Assembly: GCF_000510645.1 (NCBI RefSeq)
Contig: NZ_KI783301.1
Span: 1,184,705-1,248,704 of the forward strand
Reading direction: 5' to 3'
From: Thermicanus aegyptius DSM 12793
GTDB taxonomy: Bacteria > Bacillota > Bacilli > Thermicanales > Thermicanaceae
DNA: 64,000 nt
Positions within the stretch are counted from its first letter, which is position 1. Each line of letters starts with the position of its first letter. Of this stretch, positions 7,613 through 16,098 are shown one piece after another. The notes beneath the pieces were generated by a model. It was not told where the DNA came from, did not search any database, and saw only the letters and a list, made by a program, of their open reading frames with translations. A program made the position numbers and the translations under genes.

Positions 7613-9622
7613 TTACAATCGGCGAAGGCTGACTTTCGTAAACACCCAGCGGGCGGCTACGAAATGAACCAGCGGCAAGAGGAGAAGCACCATAGCCCCC
7701 GTGGCGGCGACGAAGGCAATACCTTGTGCACCTTGGAGCAGCATGACCAAGAGCGTCACTGCGGCTCCGGCAAACCATTCTTCCATCACTCGTTCTCTCA
7801 GGATCATCCACCAAGACTTACCGTCAAGACGAAGGGGAAAGTCCCGTTTGGCCTTCAGCACGGCGGTGATAAACGCCCCGATCGAAGCGGCGATGGTAAG
7901 CGCCACGATTAGAGCGACCAGCGACCCTGCCCGCAGCCAGGCGAAATAGGTGGCGACCTGCGCACGCAGAATGCCTTCTTCGGCCATGTACTTTACCAGG
8001 ATTCTTCCCTGCAAGCCACGCTCCGCTAGTAGCCTCTGGGTCGCCTCCAGTCCGGTGAAGAGAAGTTCTCTAGAAGAAGCGATAGAAGTAAGATAGCTAT
8101 CATCGAACACCTCATACACTCCAGGCACAAGGAGAATGAGAGCTTCATTGGCTTTGGGGAAGACAAGCTCCCCGCCCATTTTGACAAAAGGGAATTTTTC
8201 CGTCCCAGAATAACGATAGAACTTGATTTTGTTTAACACTTCGCTTTGATTCTTTTGGTTTCGCGACGAATGCAATAAATAAAGTTTGATAAACTGTTTG
8301 GCATCCTCCGGAATCTGATCGAGAGAAAGTGGGACGAGTCCGGGTACCGGTCGGTTCCCCTGAGTTTCTCCGTCGCGGTTACCGTCCAACATCAGGTCGA
8401 GCCACTTCCGATTGATGATGGTTAGGTAACGGTAGGGAGTAATGTCGATCTTATTCATACTTAAAAAATTAGGGGGATACGTATTCGAGAGCGCGACGGC
8501 ATTGCGCGCCTCCGCCGCTCGTACCATGTCACCCACACCGGGCATCAGTTGTTGAAAATTGCTTTCCACTTCCTCCCCGCTTGTTACTCCGGCACGAGTT
8601 GGAAATGAAAGCACGACTTGATCTGCCAAGGCATTCCACATGGCTTGCTCCTCTGCGGCCTGCTTGGACTGCGTGTACGCCGTGAATGCAGGGGCGACCG
8701 TTGCGAGGACCAGGGTGAAGGTCACAACCTTGAGGACCACCGAACTCTTGTGCAAGCTTTTGACCGCCGGCTCTCTCTTCGCAAGCATGGTGGGACTCGG
8801 CCACGAGGCTACGGAGAGGGCAAAAGCGAATCCCATCGTTGCAAGGATGACGATGGCCTCGGATGCCAATAATACCTTGCTGTAGTAAGGCACGAAGACC
8901 CAGCCATGGGCTTGACCCACATAGGTGACGGCAAAGATGTCTAAGCTCACGGCAGCGATCGCCATGGCCTCCAGGAAACCGACGAGGTCTTCGTACTGGA
9001 TGCGCCACGTCGAGACGCCTGCCAGCATGCGCAACGCCCGTCCCCTGGCTTTGACCGCAAGCCAGTACAGGACCAAAGAGACCATCAGGGCGACGGCTGC
9101 GAGAAGCGTAATCCCGAAATCGCTCTGAATGACCAAGAACTGCAGAATCATGCTAAACGTCTCCCCGCTCCACCGCTGATGGACCCGGTGTGCCGTCAAC
9201 CAGTCCTTGAACTCGTCAAGACGGGTCGTCTTGCCCGTCACGAGATAATCGCCATTTGCGAAAGAATGCGCCAGCGCCTTGCTATCCCGTATCTCGGCGT
9301 CAGGCTGATGTCCGAAGCGCCGGATCTTCTCCGGAAAGGAACCCTGGGTACCTACCTTCACGAAGACCTGGCCCGACCGGTCGCCGCCCAGATCCGGAGC
9401 AACCTTCATCAACCCAAGCCCTAGCCGGTCACTGATTGACCCAAGCTGCCGAAATGCCTCCTCGTCCGACATGCCCGCATCACTAAAGTCAAGAGAGACC
9501 TTCGACTGAACCCCCAATTGCTCCGGAAAAAAACGGTCATGTAAATCGGTAATCACCACCGCCACCACAGCGAAAAGGACGAACAACAACACCGAAACCG
9601 CGATCACAATTCTCTTATGCAC
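7613..9622 (-). CDS. Bacteriocin-associated-type ABC permease (DUF1430/TIGR01654-like)
   Basis: 669 residues from GTG 9622, which has GGGGAG nine bases upstream; an ATG at 9700 in the same frame has no good site and adds a poorly hydrophobic leader. One membrane segment near the N-terminus is followed by an extracytoplasmic region, four or five segments in the middle (including FGITLLAAVALMVSLVLYWL), a second large extracytoplasmic domain (about 330-560), and three segments at the C-terminus. This double FtsX-like layout fits the integral membrane component of lactococcin 972-type operons (TIGR01654), though MacB-like permeases are an alternative. It partners with the ATPase at 6899-7540. Confidence 0.7.
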   Translation of the reverse strand: MHKRIVIAVSVLLFVLFAVVAVVITDLHDRFFPEQLGVQSKVSLDFSDAGMSDEEAFRQLGSISDRLGLGLMKVAPDLGGDRSGQVFVKVGTQGSFPEKIRRFGHQPDAEIRDSKALAHSFANGDYLVTGKTTRLDEFKDWLTAHRVHQRWSGETFSMILQFLVIQSDFGITLLAAVALMVSLVLYWLAVKARGRALRMLAGVSTWRIQYEDLVGFLEAMAIAAVSLDIFAVTYVGQAHGWVFVPYYSKVLLASEAIVILATMGFAFALSVASWPSPTMLAKREPAVKSLHKSSVVLKVVTFTLVLATVAPAFTAYTQSKQAAEEQAMWNALADQVVLSFPTRAGVTSGEEVESNFQQLMPGVGDMVRAAEARNAVALSNTYPPNFLSMNKIDITPYRYLTIINRKWLDLMLDGNRDGETQGNRPVPGLVPLSLDQIPEDAKQFIKLYLLHSSRNQKNQSEVLNKIKFYRYSGTEKFPFVKMGGELVFPKANEALILLVPGVYEVFDDSYLTSIASSRELLFTGLEATQRLLAERGLQGRILVKYMAEEGILRAQVATYFAWLRAGSLVALIVALTIAASIGAFITAVLKAKRDFPLRLDGKSWWMILRERVMEEWFAGAAVTLLVMLLQGAQGIAFVAATGAMVLLLLPLVHFVAARWVFTKVSLRRL

Positions 9623-9871
9623 GATCTTTTTCTCCCCATGGACTGAATGAAAAAAGGCGCACCCCATCCCATGAGGAGGGGAGCGAATGATCTCAATCAA
9701 TTATCTCAATCTTAGATTAATAGAAATCAAAGATCTAAGCAACAGGCTTTGGACTGCGTATTGTACGAAACCTCCTGCCCAAAGACACTTTTGGGCAGGA
9801 CTTGGGAATCCATGGCCTGAAGCCATGCGAAAAAAGCATCGAGTACAGGGTGGCTTCGCGCTAAACGTTTT
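9623..9871. other. Upstream region of the minus-strand ABC operon
   Basis: No gene found. ATCTCAAT occurs twice 13 bp apart (9690-9697 and 9703-9710), and CTTAGAT/ATCTAAG can pair across 9711-9739; either could be a regulator site for the minus-strand operon. CCTGCCCAAA...TTTGGGCAGG near 9773-9798 forms a strong hairpin without a T-run. Confidence 0.4.
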
Positions 9872-10226
9872 TCATACCTTTCTGCGGGACGTAACCTCAG
9901 GATATGCTTGCTGCCCTCCGAGGGAGAGGCCGTCCAAAAGCCAACGCAGCTGAAGGCGGTTAATTTTTAACGGGGTGGAGTTCGGTTCTTCCGGCAACTG
10001 TAAGGTTCCCCGCTCAGGGTGCCTGTAATAGAGCCAGAACCCGTTGTGATCCAATGGAAAATCTTCAGTTTATCCCGCTTTCGATTACAAAACACAAAAA
10101 GAGAAGGGGAGAACTGATCCAATTGGAACTCTTCCTTGACGAGGACCATTAATCCGTCAATGGACTTCCGAAGGTCGGTTCTCCCGCAGACAAGATAGCG
10201 TGATCGAGATGGATGTCGTTTAGCAT
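9872..10226 (-). pseudogene. IS66-family OrfB (TnpB) remnant, frameshifted
   Basis: The minus strand encodes pieces of the IS66 Orf2/TnpB protein in three frames: MLNDIHLDHAIL, then IDGLMVLVKEEFQLDQFSPS and LFVFCNRKRDKLKIFHW, then DHNGFWLYYRHPERGTLQLP. One frameshift lies near 10150-10190 and another near 10050, where a G appears to be missing from the codon run for HW-DHNGFW. The product cannot be intact. Homology is by eye to the well-conserved FVFCN...DHNGFWLYY motif. Confidence 0.85.
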
Positions 10227-10497
10227 AAGGTTTTCAGCGTCCTTACCACGTCCACTAAGAGAGATGGGTTGTACCCAAGCCCCACTTCGATAACAAACGA
10301 ACCCACTCGGACGAGTAAGGAAGCCCTCCCTTCTTCTTTTATCGCATGATCTACATGAAGGGAAACCCACTGGGAACGGGACGAGATTTCTTCGACCTTT
10401 TTAAGCTTCTTCATCCAATACCAAAGCTGTCGTGGAGTGACTTGATGGGCAGCACACCATTCCGATGCGCTGTCCGCTAGCCCGGTAGGCTTCTACA
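10220..10497 (-). pseudogene. IS66-family OrfA (TnpA) remnant
   Basis: The minus strand carries EWCAAHQVTPRQLWYWMKKL, then RASLLVRVGSFVIEVG, GYNPSLLVDVVRTLKTLC, typical of IS66 Orf1/TnpA, ending in TAA just inside the tnpB remnant. The N-terminal helix-turn-helix part has no usable start. The large tnpC transposase gene is absent, so this is a fragment of one IS66 element lying in the native tnpA-tnpB order. Confidence 0.8.
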
Positions 10498-10615
10498 CGA
10501 GTCTTCCAAATTTAACAAAACCCCTCTTAAAAGTTCTCATCCTCCCGATCCATCAGAGATCGTGAAGGATGAGGCAGCTATTGTTGATCGGTATGGCTTA
10601 CTTTTTTCTTTTGGG

Positions 10616-10678
10616 AGACTATGACGATAGATTGACCGGTACCGGGCGAAGGGGCGGATGTTGAAAAGAATATCCGCT
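10616..10678. repeat. Short dispersed repeat with GGATGTT hairpin, copy 2
   Basis: Imperfect partner of 5601-5665, sharing AGACTATGA, ACCGGGCGAAGG and the hairpin with right arm GAATATCC. It runs straight into the second copper leader repeat at 10678. Confidence 0.6.
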
Positions 10679-10802
10679 CTCTTTTTTATCTCATTTTCAG
10701 GTTTAATTCAGATTCTCCTCACGATCTCCTGATATGCTAAGTCTAAAGGATCGCCTCAGAAGGTTGATGCCAATGACCTTTTTTCCGGAAACGTCTGGTG
10801 AT
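10678..10802 (+). repeat. Copper leader repeat, copy 2, with DUF2933 gene fragment
   Basis: Nearly the same as 2167-2285: the box (TTATC 10686, TTCAG 10696, TTCAG 10707), a -10-like TATGCT, and AGGTTGATGCCAATGACC. The following frame is broken: from ATG 10773 it stops after 14 codons, while another frame still reads like the DUF2933 N-terminus (WKRLVMP). This is a dead duplicate of the DUF2933 leader, useful as a marker of how the copper region was split. Confidence 0.8.
10686..10734 (+). promoter_or_regulatory. Copper promoter box B
   Basis: TTATC (10686-10690), TTCAG (10696-10700) and TTCAG (10707-10711) with 10- and 11-bp spacing, and a -10-like TATGCT 21 bp further on. It heads a broken gene, so it may still contribute read-through transcription toward the copper ATPase gene. 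Confidence 0.55.
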
Positions 10803-10943
10803 GCCTGTGTCTTTTAGTCGCCGGTGATATTTAAATCTAATTGAGGTGATGATAACTTGGAGATGGATAAATTGGCAGTGGATTGAAAATCATAAAATGG
10901 TAGATTGAGTGAATGTTAATAATGATTCTTTCTTAGAAATTTC

Positions 10944-10985
10944 TTATCTACATTTCAGAAGTGATTCAGTTTCACGGTTTATTCT
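10944..10985 (+). promoter_or_regulatory. Copper promoter box E before the Cu+ ATPase gene
   Basis: TTATC (10944), TTCAG (10954-10958) and TTCAG (10965-10969) repeat the 10/11-bp spacing. The best -10-like hexamer, TATTCT (10980-10985), lies 21 bp after the second repeat rather than the third, so the box sits one helical turn closer than in boxes A to C. It should control copA, the cupredoxin gene and the small metal-binding protein. Confidence 0.6.
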
Positions 10986-11020
10986 TAAAGCAACGAAGGC
11001 ATTCAAGGAGGGATTAAACC

Positions 11021-13186
11021 ATGGATACCCAAAAAATGAGTCACGCATCATCATGTCACGGGCAAGGGAGTACCCATCCTATGCATCACCACGCTGCTTC
11101 CCACGATCATGGGGAGGAGGGGAGGATGGCCGCCGCTACGATGGCGAAGAAAAAAGATGATCCCGCCGAGACATCCCCGGAAGAGGAGGAATACCATTCC
11201 CTGATGCGGAAATGGTGGTTCGCTTTCGCCATCTCCATTCCTACCATCCTCGTCTCTTATCCCAATTTTATTCCTGGGATTCGGGACATCCTCCCAGCTG
11301 GCAGTTCTCTTCTGTGGTGGTCGAGGGTGATCGTCGGCCTCCTCAATCTGGTGGTGTTGGCCTACAGTGGAAACCAGTTTTTCATTGGTTTTTGGGAAGG
11401 ATTGAAGCATCGTCAAGCCAACATGCATACCTTGATCGCCATCGGTGTGTCCGCGGCGTGGATTTATTCAGGGGTCGCTTTGTTATGGCCCGATTTATTC
11501 CCGAGTAAGGAAATGTCGGAGATTTATTACGACGTCACCTCTGTGGTAACCGCTCTGGTCGTGCTGGGATTAGCCATGGAGATCCGGGCCAGGGGACGTT
11601 CCTCCGAAGCGATAAAGAAACTGATCGGATTGCAGCCCAAAACGGCAAAAGTGATCCGTTCGGGTCAAGAGGTGGAGATCCCTATTGAGGAAATTACCGT
11701 TGGCGACGTGATTATCGTGCGTCCGGGAGAGAAGATCGCCTTGGATGGGATCGTTTTGGAAGGAAGTTCTTCCGTTGATGAATCGATGTTGACCGGTGAA
11801 TCGCTGCCCGTGCAAAAAGAGCCGGGGCAGGAAGTCTTTGGAGGTACCTTAAATAAAACCGGAAGCTTCAAGTTCAAAGTGACGAAGGAGCAGGGAGAAA
11901 CCGCTCTTGCGAATATCGTGGAGATGGTGAAACAAGCGCAGGCTTCCCGAATTCCCGTCCAAAAAGTGGTCGATCAAGTATCAAGCATCTTTACTCCTAC
12001 CGTAATCATCCTTGCCATTCTAGGCTATATCCTCTGGTATAATTTCGGACCTGAACCGAGCGCCATGTATGCCCTGATCGTGGCCGTAACCACTTTAATC
12101 ATTGCTTGCCCCTGTGCCTTGGGAATGGCGACGCCCATGTCTCTTACCACCGGCATTGGCAAAGGGGCGGAAAACGGGATTTTAATCCGTTCCGGCGAAG
12201 CATTGCAGGTGGCCAAAGAGCTCAATACGGTTGTTTTAGATAAAACGGGAACCATCACAGAGGGAAAGCCTTCATTAACGGATGTGGTCCCTACGGGCGG
12301 GTTAAGTCGAAATGAAATTCTCCGCATCGCTGCGTCCATTGAACAAGGATCGGAACATCCTTTGGCCGGAGCCATCGTTGAGGGGGCCAAAAAAGAAGGA
12401 ATTTCATTGGCGGAGGTGACGGATTTTAATGCCATTCCCGGCCATGGGGTGGAAGGAATCATCGATGGTAAGAGAGTGGTCTTCGGGAACATCCGTTTAC
12501 TCCAGGAAGAGGGAATCCCATATGAACACCTTCAAGAATTAGCCCTTCGTTTGTCGGACGAAGGAAAGACCCCCATGTTCTTGGCCGTTCAAGGAGAGAT
12601 GGTGGGAATCGTGGCGGTGGCCGATACCGTCAAAGAGGATTCCAAGGAAGCGATTCAACAGATGAAGAAAATGGGACTTGAAGTCGTGATGATCACAGGG
12701 GATAACGAACGTACCGCCCAGGCGATTGCGAAACAGGTGGGAATTGACCGGGTATTCGCTAATGTACTCCCCCAAGATAAAGCCCATCACGTACATCAGC
12801 TTCAGTCTGAAGGGAAGAAAGTGGCGATGGTGGGAGATGGAATTAACGATGCGCCTGCACTAACCCAGGCCGATGTGGGGATTGCCATCGGAACAGGCAC
12901 GGATGTGGCCATCGAAGCCAGTGACATTACCCTCATGAGAGGCAGCTTAACAGGGGTAGTACTGGCCATACAGATCAGCAGAGCGACGATGAAGAATGTA
13001 TACCAGAATCTGTTCGGCGCTTTTATATACAACACCATCGGGATTCCGATTGCACTGGGCCTCCTATACCCCCTCTTCGGTATCCTTCTATCCCCATTGA
13101 TTGCCGCCGCAGCTATGGCATTTAGCTCCGTGACGGTGATTTCAAACGCCAACCGGCTTCGGAAATTTAAACCGAAAAAAATTTGA
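11021..13186 (+). CDS. copA: Cu+-exporting P1B-1-type ATPase
   Basis: 721 residues. It pumps Cu+ out of the cytoplasm using ATP. The N-terminus is His/Met/Ser-rich ([16 protein letters not shown], about 19-34) and has no CxxC HMA domain. About eight membrane segments; the actuator motif MLTGES lies near 256-261; CPC at 363-365; phosphorylated Asp in DKTGT at 407; SEHPL; GDGIND. The last two segments fit the P1B-1 Cu+ rules: N-x6-YN-x4-P ([14 protein letters not shown]) and P-x6-M-x2-SS-x5-N ([18 protein letters not shown]). The ATG follows AAGGAGGGATTAAACC. It heads an operon with a cupredoxin and a small metal-binding protein, behind copper box E. Confidence 0.95.
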   Translation: MDTQKMSHASSCHGQGSTHPMHHHAASHDHGEEGRMAAATMAKKKDDPAETSPEEEEYHSLMRKWWFAFAISIPTILVSYPNFIPGIRDILPAGSSLLWWSRVIVGLLNLVVLAYSGNQFFIGFWEGLKHRQANMHTLIAIGVSAAWIYSGVALLWPDLFPSKEMSEIYYDVTSVVTALVVLGLAMEIRARGRSSEAIKKLIGLQPKTAKVIRSGQEVEIPIEEITVGDVIIVRPGEKIALDGIVLEGSSSVDESMLTGESLPVQKEPGQEVFGGTLNKTGSFKFKVTKEQGETALANIVEMVKQAQASRIPVQKVVDQVSSIFTPTVIILAILGYILWYNFGPEPSAMYALIVAVTTLIIACPCALGMATPMSLTTGIGKGAENGILIRSGEALQVAKELNTVVLDKTGTITEGKPSLTDVVPTGGLSRNEILRIAASIEQGSEHPLAGAIVEGAKKEGISLAEVTDFNAIPGHGVEGIIDGKRVVFGNIRLLQEEGIPYEHLQELALRLSDEGKTPMFLAVQGEMVGIVAVADTVKEDSKEAIQQMKKMGLEVVMITGDNERTAQAIAKQVGIDRVFANVLPQDKAHHVHQLQSEGKKVAMVGDGINDAPALTQADVGIAIGTGTDVAIEASDITLMRGSLTGVVLAIQISRATMKNVYQNLFGAFIYNTIGIPIALGLLYPLFGILLSPLIAAAAMAFSSVTVISNANRLRKFKPKKI

Positions 13187-13205
13187 TGTGAAGGAGATGA
13201 GTGAA

Positions 13206-13577
13206 ATGAGTGCATGGGTTACTGGAATTGGACTGTTTCTCATTGTCGGGATTGCTTGGTTCTTCTGGGGACCGAAAGGAAGTGGGACAAAGGCGGAGAT
13301 GACGGCTTCGGGATACCAGGTACAGACCGTAAAAGTAAAGGGAGCATATTCCCCCGACACCGTCATCGTGCAGGCGGGTAAACCGGTACGACTCGAATTC
13401 ATCCGGGAGGATCGCTCCCCCTGTTCGGAGATGGTTATATTTAATGATTTCCAAAAAAGTGTAACTTTGCCCTACGGCGAGAAAACCGTGGTAGAGCTTC
13501 TTCCTCAAAAGCCGGGAACCTATCCGTTTACCTGTCAGATGGGGATGTATAAGGGAAAATTGGTCGTAAAGGAGTAA
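13206..13577 (+). CDS. Membrane-anchored cupredoxin-like copper protein
   Basis: 123 residues. One N-terminal membrane segment (about 4-21) and a single cupredoxin_1-like domain whose C-terminal loop reads GTYPFTCQMGMYKGKLVV. In typical cupredoxins this loop holds Cys, His and Met ligands; here I see Cys, two Met and an earlier Cys (SPCSEMVIF) but no His in the domain, which suggests a thiol/thioether Cu+ site rather than a type 1 blue centre. ATG 13206 is chosen because GAAGGAG lies nine bases upstream; an earlier in-frame GTG at 13188 is less likely. Only 19 bp separate it from copA. Confidence 0.8.
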   Translation: MSAWVTGIGLFLIVGIAWFFWGPKGSGTKAEMTASGYQVQTVKVKGAYSPDTVIVQAGKPVRLEFIREDRSPCSEMVIFNDFQKSVTLPYGEKTVVELLPQKPGTYPFTCQMGMYKGKLVVKE

Positions 13578-13614
13578 TCCATGATAAAAGAGGATCGAAG
13601 AGAAGGTGACCGAT

Positions 13615-13833
13615 ATGAGTTGCTGCGGAGGAGATTTCCATAATCACGGGAAGATGAATCAACACGAGGAATCGATGAATCACCGCACCAAGGATCCCCA
13701 TGCGCATGGGGAAGGGATGAGTCATGGGTGCGCCATGCATGAGATGGGAAAACATTCTCTGTTCAAATACTTGATCGGAGCGGTGATTCTCATTGCAGGC
13801 GTTTCCTTGATCGGATTGATTGTCCAAAGCTAA
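13615..13833 (+). CDS. Small His/Met/Cys-rich membrane protein
   Basis: 72 residues. The first 48 residues are crowded with potential metal ligands (MSCCGGDFHNHGKMNQHEES and later HAHGEGMSHGCAMHEMGKH), followed by one membrane helix near the C-terminus (LFKYLIGAVILIAGVSLIGLIV). The layout suggests a membrane-tethered copper-binding peptide working with the ATPase and cupredoxin encoded just upstream; this is inference from ligand content and position. Start ATG 13615 has AAGGTGA five bases upstream. A strong terminator follows. No established family recognised. Confidence 0.7.
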   Translation: MSCCGGDFHNHGKMNQHEESMNHRTKDPHAHGEGMSHGCAMHEMGKHSLFKYLIGAVILIAGVSLIGLIVQS

Positions 13834-13855
13834 GACCTTTTGTATAAAATGTTCG

Positions 13856-13891
13856 GCCTTCTTCTAACACGCTTGGAAGAAGGCTCTTTTT
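13856..13891 (+). terminator. Terminator of the copA operon
   Basis: GCCTTCTTC pairs perfectly with GAAGAAGGC around an 11-base loop, followed by TCTTTTT. It separates the copA operon from the two-component genes. Confidence 0.9.
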
Positions 13892-13937
13892 ACATCTCCA
13901 TCTTTATGGTACCCTTATGGAGGGAGGGATGAACAAG

Positions 13938-14609
13938 ATGCCCCAAAAGATTCTAATCATTGATGATGATAAAAAAATCTCTACCATGATGAAAAGAGGA
14001 TTAACGTACGAAGGGTATAAAGTTAGCGTGGCGGAAAGCGGAAAGGAAGGGCTCCTGAAGGTGCTGGAGGAGTCCCCGGATTTAGTCATCCTCGATGTGA
14101 TGATGCCTGGGATGGACGGTCTGGAAGTATGCCGACGGCTTAGGAACGACGGGAACATTCCCATCCTCATGGTGACGGCGCGGGACGCCATCTCCGATCG
14201 TGTCAAGGGTCTTGAAACAGGAGCCGACGATTATCTGATTAAGCCCTTTGCCTTTGAAGAATTGGTTGCTCGTATTAAAGCATTATTGCGCAGGACCGCC
14301 GATGAGGAGAAGGATGTGCTCCAATTCTCGGATCTGCGGTTAGATTTAAAAACCAGAATGGCGATAAGGGGAGAACGAGAAATTGAACTTTCCACCACGG
14401 AGTTTGATCTTCTTCATCTTCTCATGAGGAATCCAAAGAGGGTTCTTACCAAAGAGCTGATTATGGAGGCGGTTTGGGGAATCGATTATGGAGGGGAATC
14501 AAACGTCCTTGAAGTTTACATCGGGTATCTACGGAGGAAACTGGAACAGGAAGGAGAACCGCGCCTCATCCACACCGTTCGAGGTACCGGTTACGTGCTA
14601 AAGGAATGA
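13938..14609 (+). CDS. OmpR-family response regulator (copper-responsive, inferred)
   Basis: 223 residues. Receiver domain (about 1-118) with acidic pocket IIDDD, phospho-acceptor Asp 53 in VILDVMMPG, the MVTAR switch Thr and the conserved Lys in LIKPF. The C-terminal winged helix (about 130-222) ends in IHTVRGTGYVLKE, diagnostic of the OmpR/PhoB class. Such regulators bind tandem direct repeats about 10-11 bp apart, matching the boxes in front of the copper genes. ATG 13938 lies nine bases after GGAGGGAGGG; the earlier ATGs overlap that site. It overlaps or abuts the histidine kinase gene. Confidence 0.92.
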   Translation: MPQKILIIDDDKKISTMMKRGLTYEGYKVSVAESGKEGLLKVLEESPDLVILDVMMPGMDGLEVCRRLRNDGNIPILMVTARDAISDRVKGLETGADDYLIKPFAFEELVARIKALLRRTADEEKDVLQFSDLRLDLKTRMAIRGEREIELSTTEFDLLHLLMRNPKRVLTKELIMEAVWGIDYGGESNVLEVYIGYLRRKLEQEGEPRLIHTVRGTGYVLKE

Positions 14610-14614
14610 GTGCC

Positions 14615-15994
14615 ATGTCGATTCGATTCCGTTTAACGTTATGGTATACCACCCTATTTGCCATTTTACTCATCACCTCCACTTCCATCATCTACGTGGC
14701 GCACCGCAATTCCCATTATGAAGAGATCGATCGCCTGCTTTCGGGAGTCTCCCTCCATTTACAGGAGGAACTGGAGAGGAATTTGCGTCAGGGCGTCCCC
14801 ATCGAGGAGTTGCGCCTAACCTCGGAGGGGTTCGCCATCACCGGTGTTTATGCCGTCGTCACCGACCCCCGGGGAAATAAGGTCGTTGCCAATACAGATA
14901 TGATCCCCCCTCCTCCTTTTCCCTACTCGTCGGTACATCCGATTACAAATGATTTCATACATACCGTTACAGATCAGAATGCGGGACGCTATCGTATGCT
15001 GATTAAACCCCTTCATCTCGGTTCTCGATTGGTCGGGTATCTCCAGACGGAGATTTCCTTAAAACGAATAGACCAAGCTTTAAACCGATTTGGTTGGTTT
15101 ATTGCAGGGATTGATCTTGTAAGCCTTATTCTCATCTTCTTGGGGGGATGGTGGTTGGCCAGACAGGCTCTCTACAGGGTGGAAATCATCCGGCAGACGG
15201 CGAAAGCCATCGCCTCCTCTCAAGGTTTTGATCAAAGGGTATATCATGAAGGGCCAAAGGATGAACTGGGTGAACTGACCGATACCTTTAACGAGATGTT
15301 GGATAGCTTGGAGAAAGCGTATAAGAGTCAGTCCCGGTTTATCGCCGATGCTTCCCATGAGCTTCGCGCCCCTTTAACCACCATCCGTGGCAATCTCGAT
15401 ATATTGCAACGAAACAGAAATCTGCCTCCGGAGGAGAGAGAGGAGATCGTCCAGGATACGCGGAATGAAGTGATACGAATGACGAAGATCGTTTCCGATC
15501 TTCTTTCCCTCGCCCGGGCGGATGCAGGTCAGAAGGCAAGGATGCAGGTGGTGAATCTGTCGGAGGTGGTGAGGGAAGTGGTGGCGGAGCTGGGAACATG
15601 GGAGAAGGATGTGCTGATCCGGAGCGATCCTGGAAAAGGAGTAACCACATGGGGAGATCCCGATTTAATTAAACAACTTCTTCTCATCCTTATGGAGAAT
15701 GCCCTCCGGTATACCCCCGAAGGAGGGGAGGTAAGGCTTATGGCCTCCACAGAAGGGGATCACGCGCTGCTTCGTGTGGCCGATACGGGAATTGGCATGA
15801 ATGAGGAAGAACAAGCTCTGCTCTTCGAACGTTTCTATCGTGGAGAGAAGGCGAGAAGCATGTCCCCTGAAGGGACCGGTCTGGGTCTATCCATTGCCAA
15901 ATGGATTGTGGAGCAGCATAACGGGGAGATTCTCGTTTCCAGCCGGCCTGGTCAGGGAAGTGAGTTTACCATACACTTACCGAAAGTACAGTAG
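14615..15994 (+). CDS. Sensor histidine kinase partner of the OmpR-type regulator
   Basis: 459 residues. Membrane segments at about 8-29 and 161-183 enclose an extracytoplasmic sensor region of about 130 residues; a HAMP domain follows. The dimerisation motif ADASHELRAPLTTIRG contains the phospho-accepting His (about 248). The ATPase domain has the N box (LLILMENALRYTP), G1 (VADTGIGM), F box (ERFYRG) and G2 (GTGLGLSIAKW). Gene order suggests CusS/CopS-like copper sensing, although the sensor region has no striking His/Met cluster. ATG 14615 has AAAGGA nine bases upstream; ATG 14606 (ATGA overlap with the regulator) is possible. Confidence 0.9.
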   Translation: MSIRFRLTLWYTTLFAILLITSTSIIYVAHRNSHYEEIDRLLSGVSLHLQEELERNLRQGVPIEELRLTSEGFAITGVYAVVTDPRGNKVVANTDMIPPPPFPYSSVHPITNDFIHTVTDQNAGRYRMLIKPLHLGSRLVGYLQTEISLKRIDQALNRFGWFIAGIDLVSLILIFLGGWWLARQALYRVEIIRQTAKAIASSQGFDQRVYHEGPKDELGELTDTFNEMLDSLEKAYKSQSRFIADASHELRAPLTTIRGNLDILQRNRNLPPEEREEIVQDTRNEVIRMTKIVSDLLSLARADAGQKARMQVVNLSEVVREVVAELGTWEKDVLIRSDPGKGVTTWGDPDLIKQLLLILMENALRYTPEGGEVRLMASTEGDHALLRVADTGIGMNEEEQALLFERFYRGEKARSMSPEGTGLGLSIAKWIVEQHNGEILVSSRPGQGSEFTIHLPKVQ

Positions 15995-16007
15995 AATCGT
16001 GATTTTC

Positions 16008-16061
16008 TTATCTAATTTTAAGTTTCATTTCAGATTCTTCTCATCTCCTGGCAATATGATA
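16008..16061 (+). promoter_or_regulatory. Copper promoter box C before the multicopper oxidase gene
   Basis: TTATC (16008), TTAAG (16018-16022) and TTCAG (16029-16033), 10 and 11 bp apart, with TATGAT (-10-like) starting 21 bp after the last repeat, as in boxes A and B. It stands in the 100-bp gap between the histidine kinase and the oxidase genes, so the oxidase probably has its own copper-controlled promoter. Confidence 0.6.
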
Positions 16062-16098
16062 ATCCTCGGACACAAAATCGGAAAGGAGAGGAAGAAAT

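Noticed and set aside
9623-9700. ATG 9700 as start of the large permease
   Set aside because: It adds a 26-residue segment without a hydrophobic core and has no good ribosome binding site, while GTG 9622 has GGGGAG nine bases before it.
9773-9798. Strong hairpin upstream of the ABC operon
   Set aside because: No T-run on either strand, so not called a terminator; may be part of an IS end.
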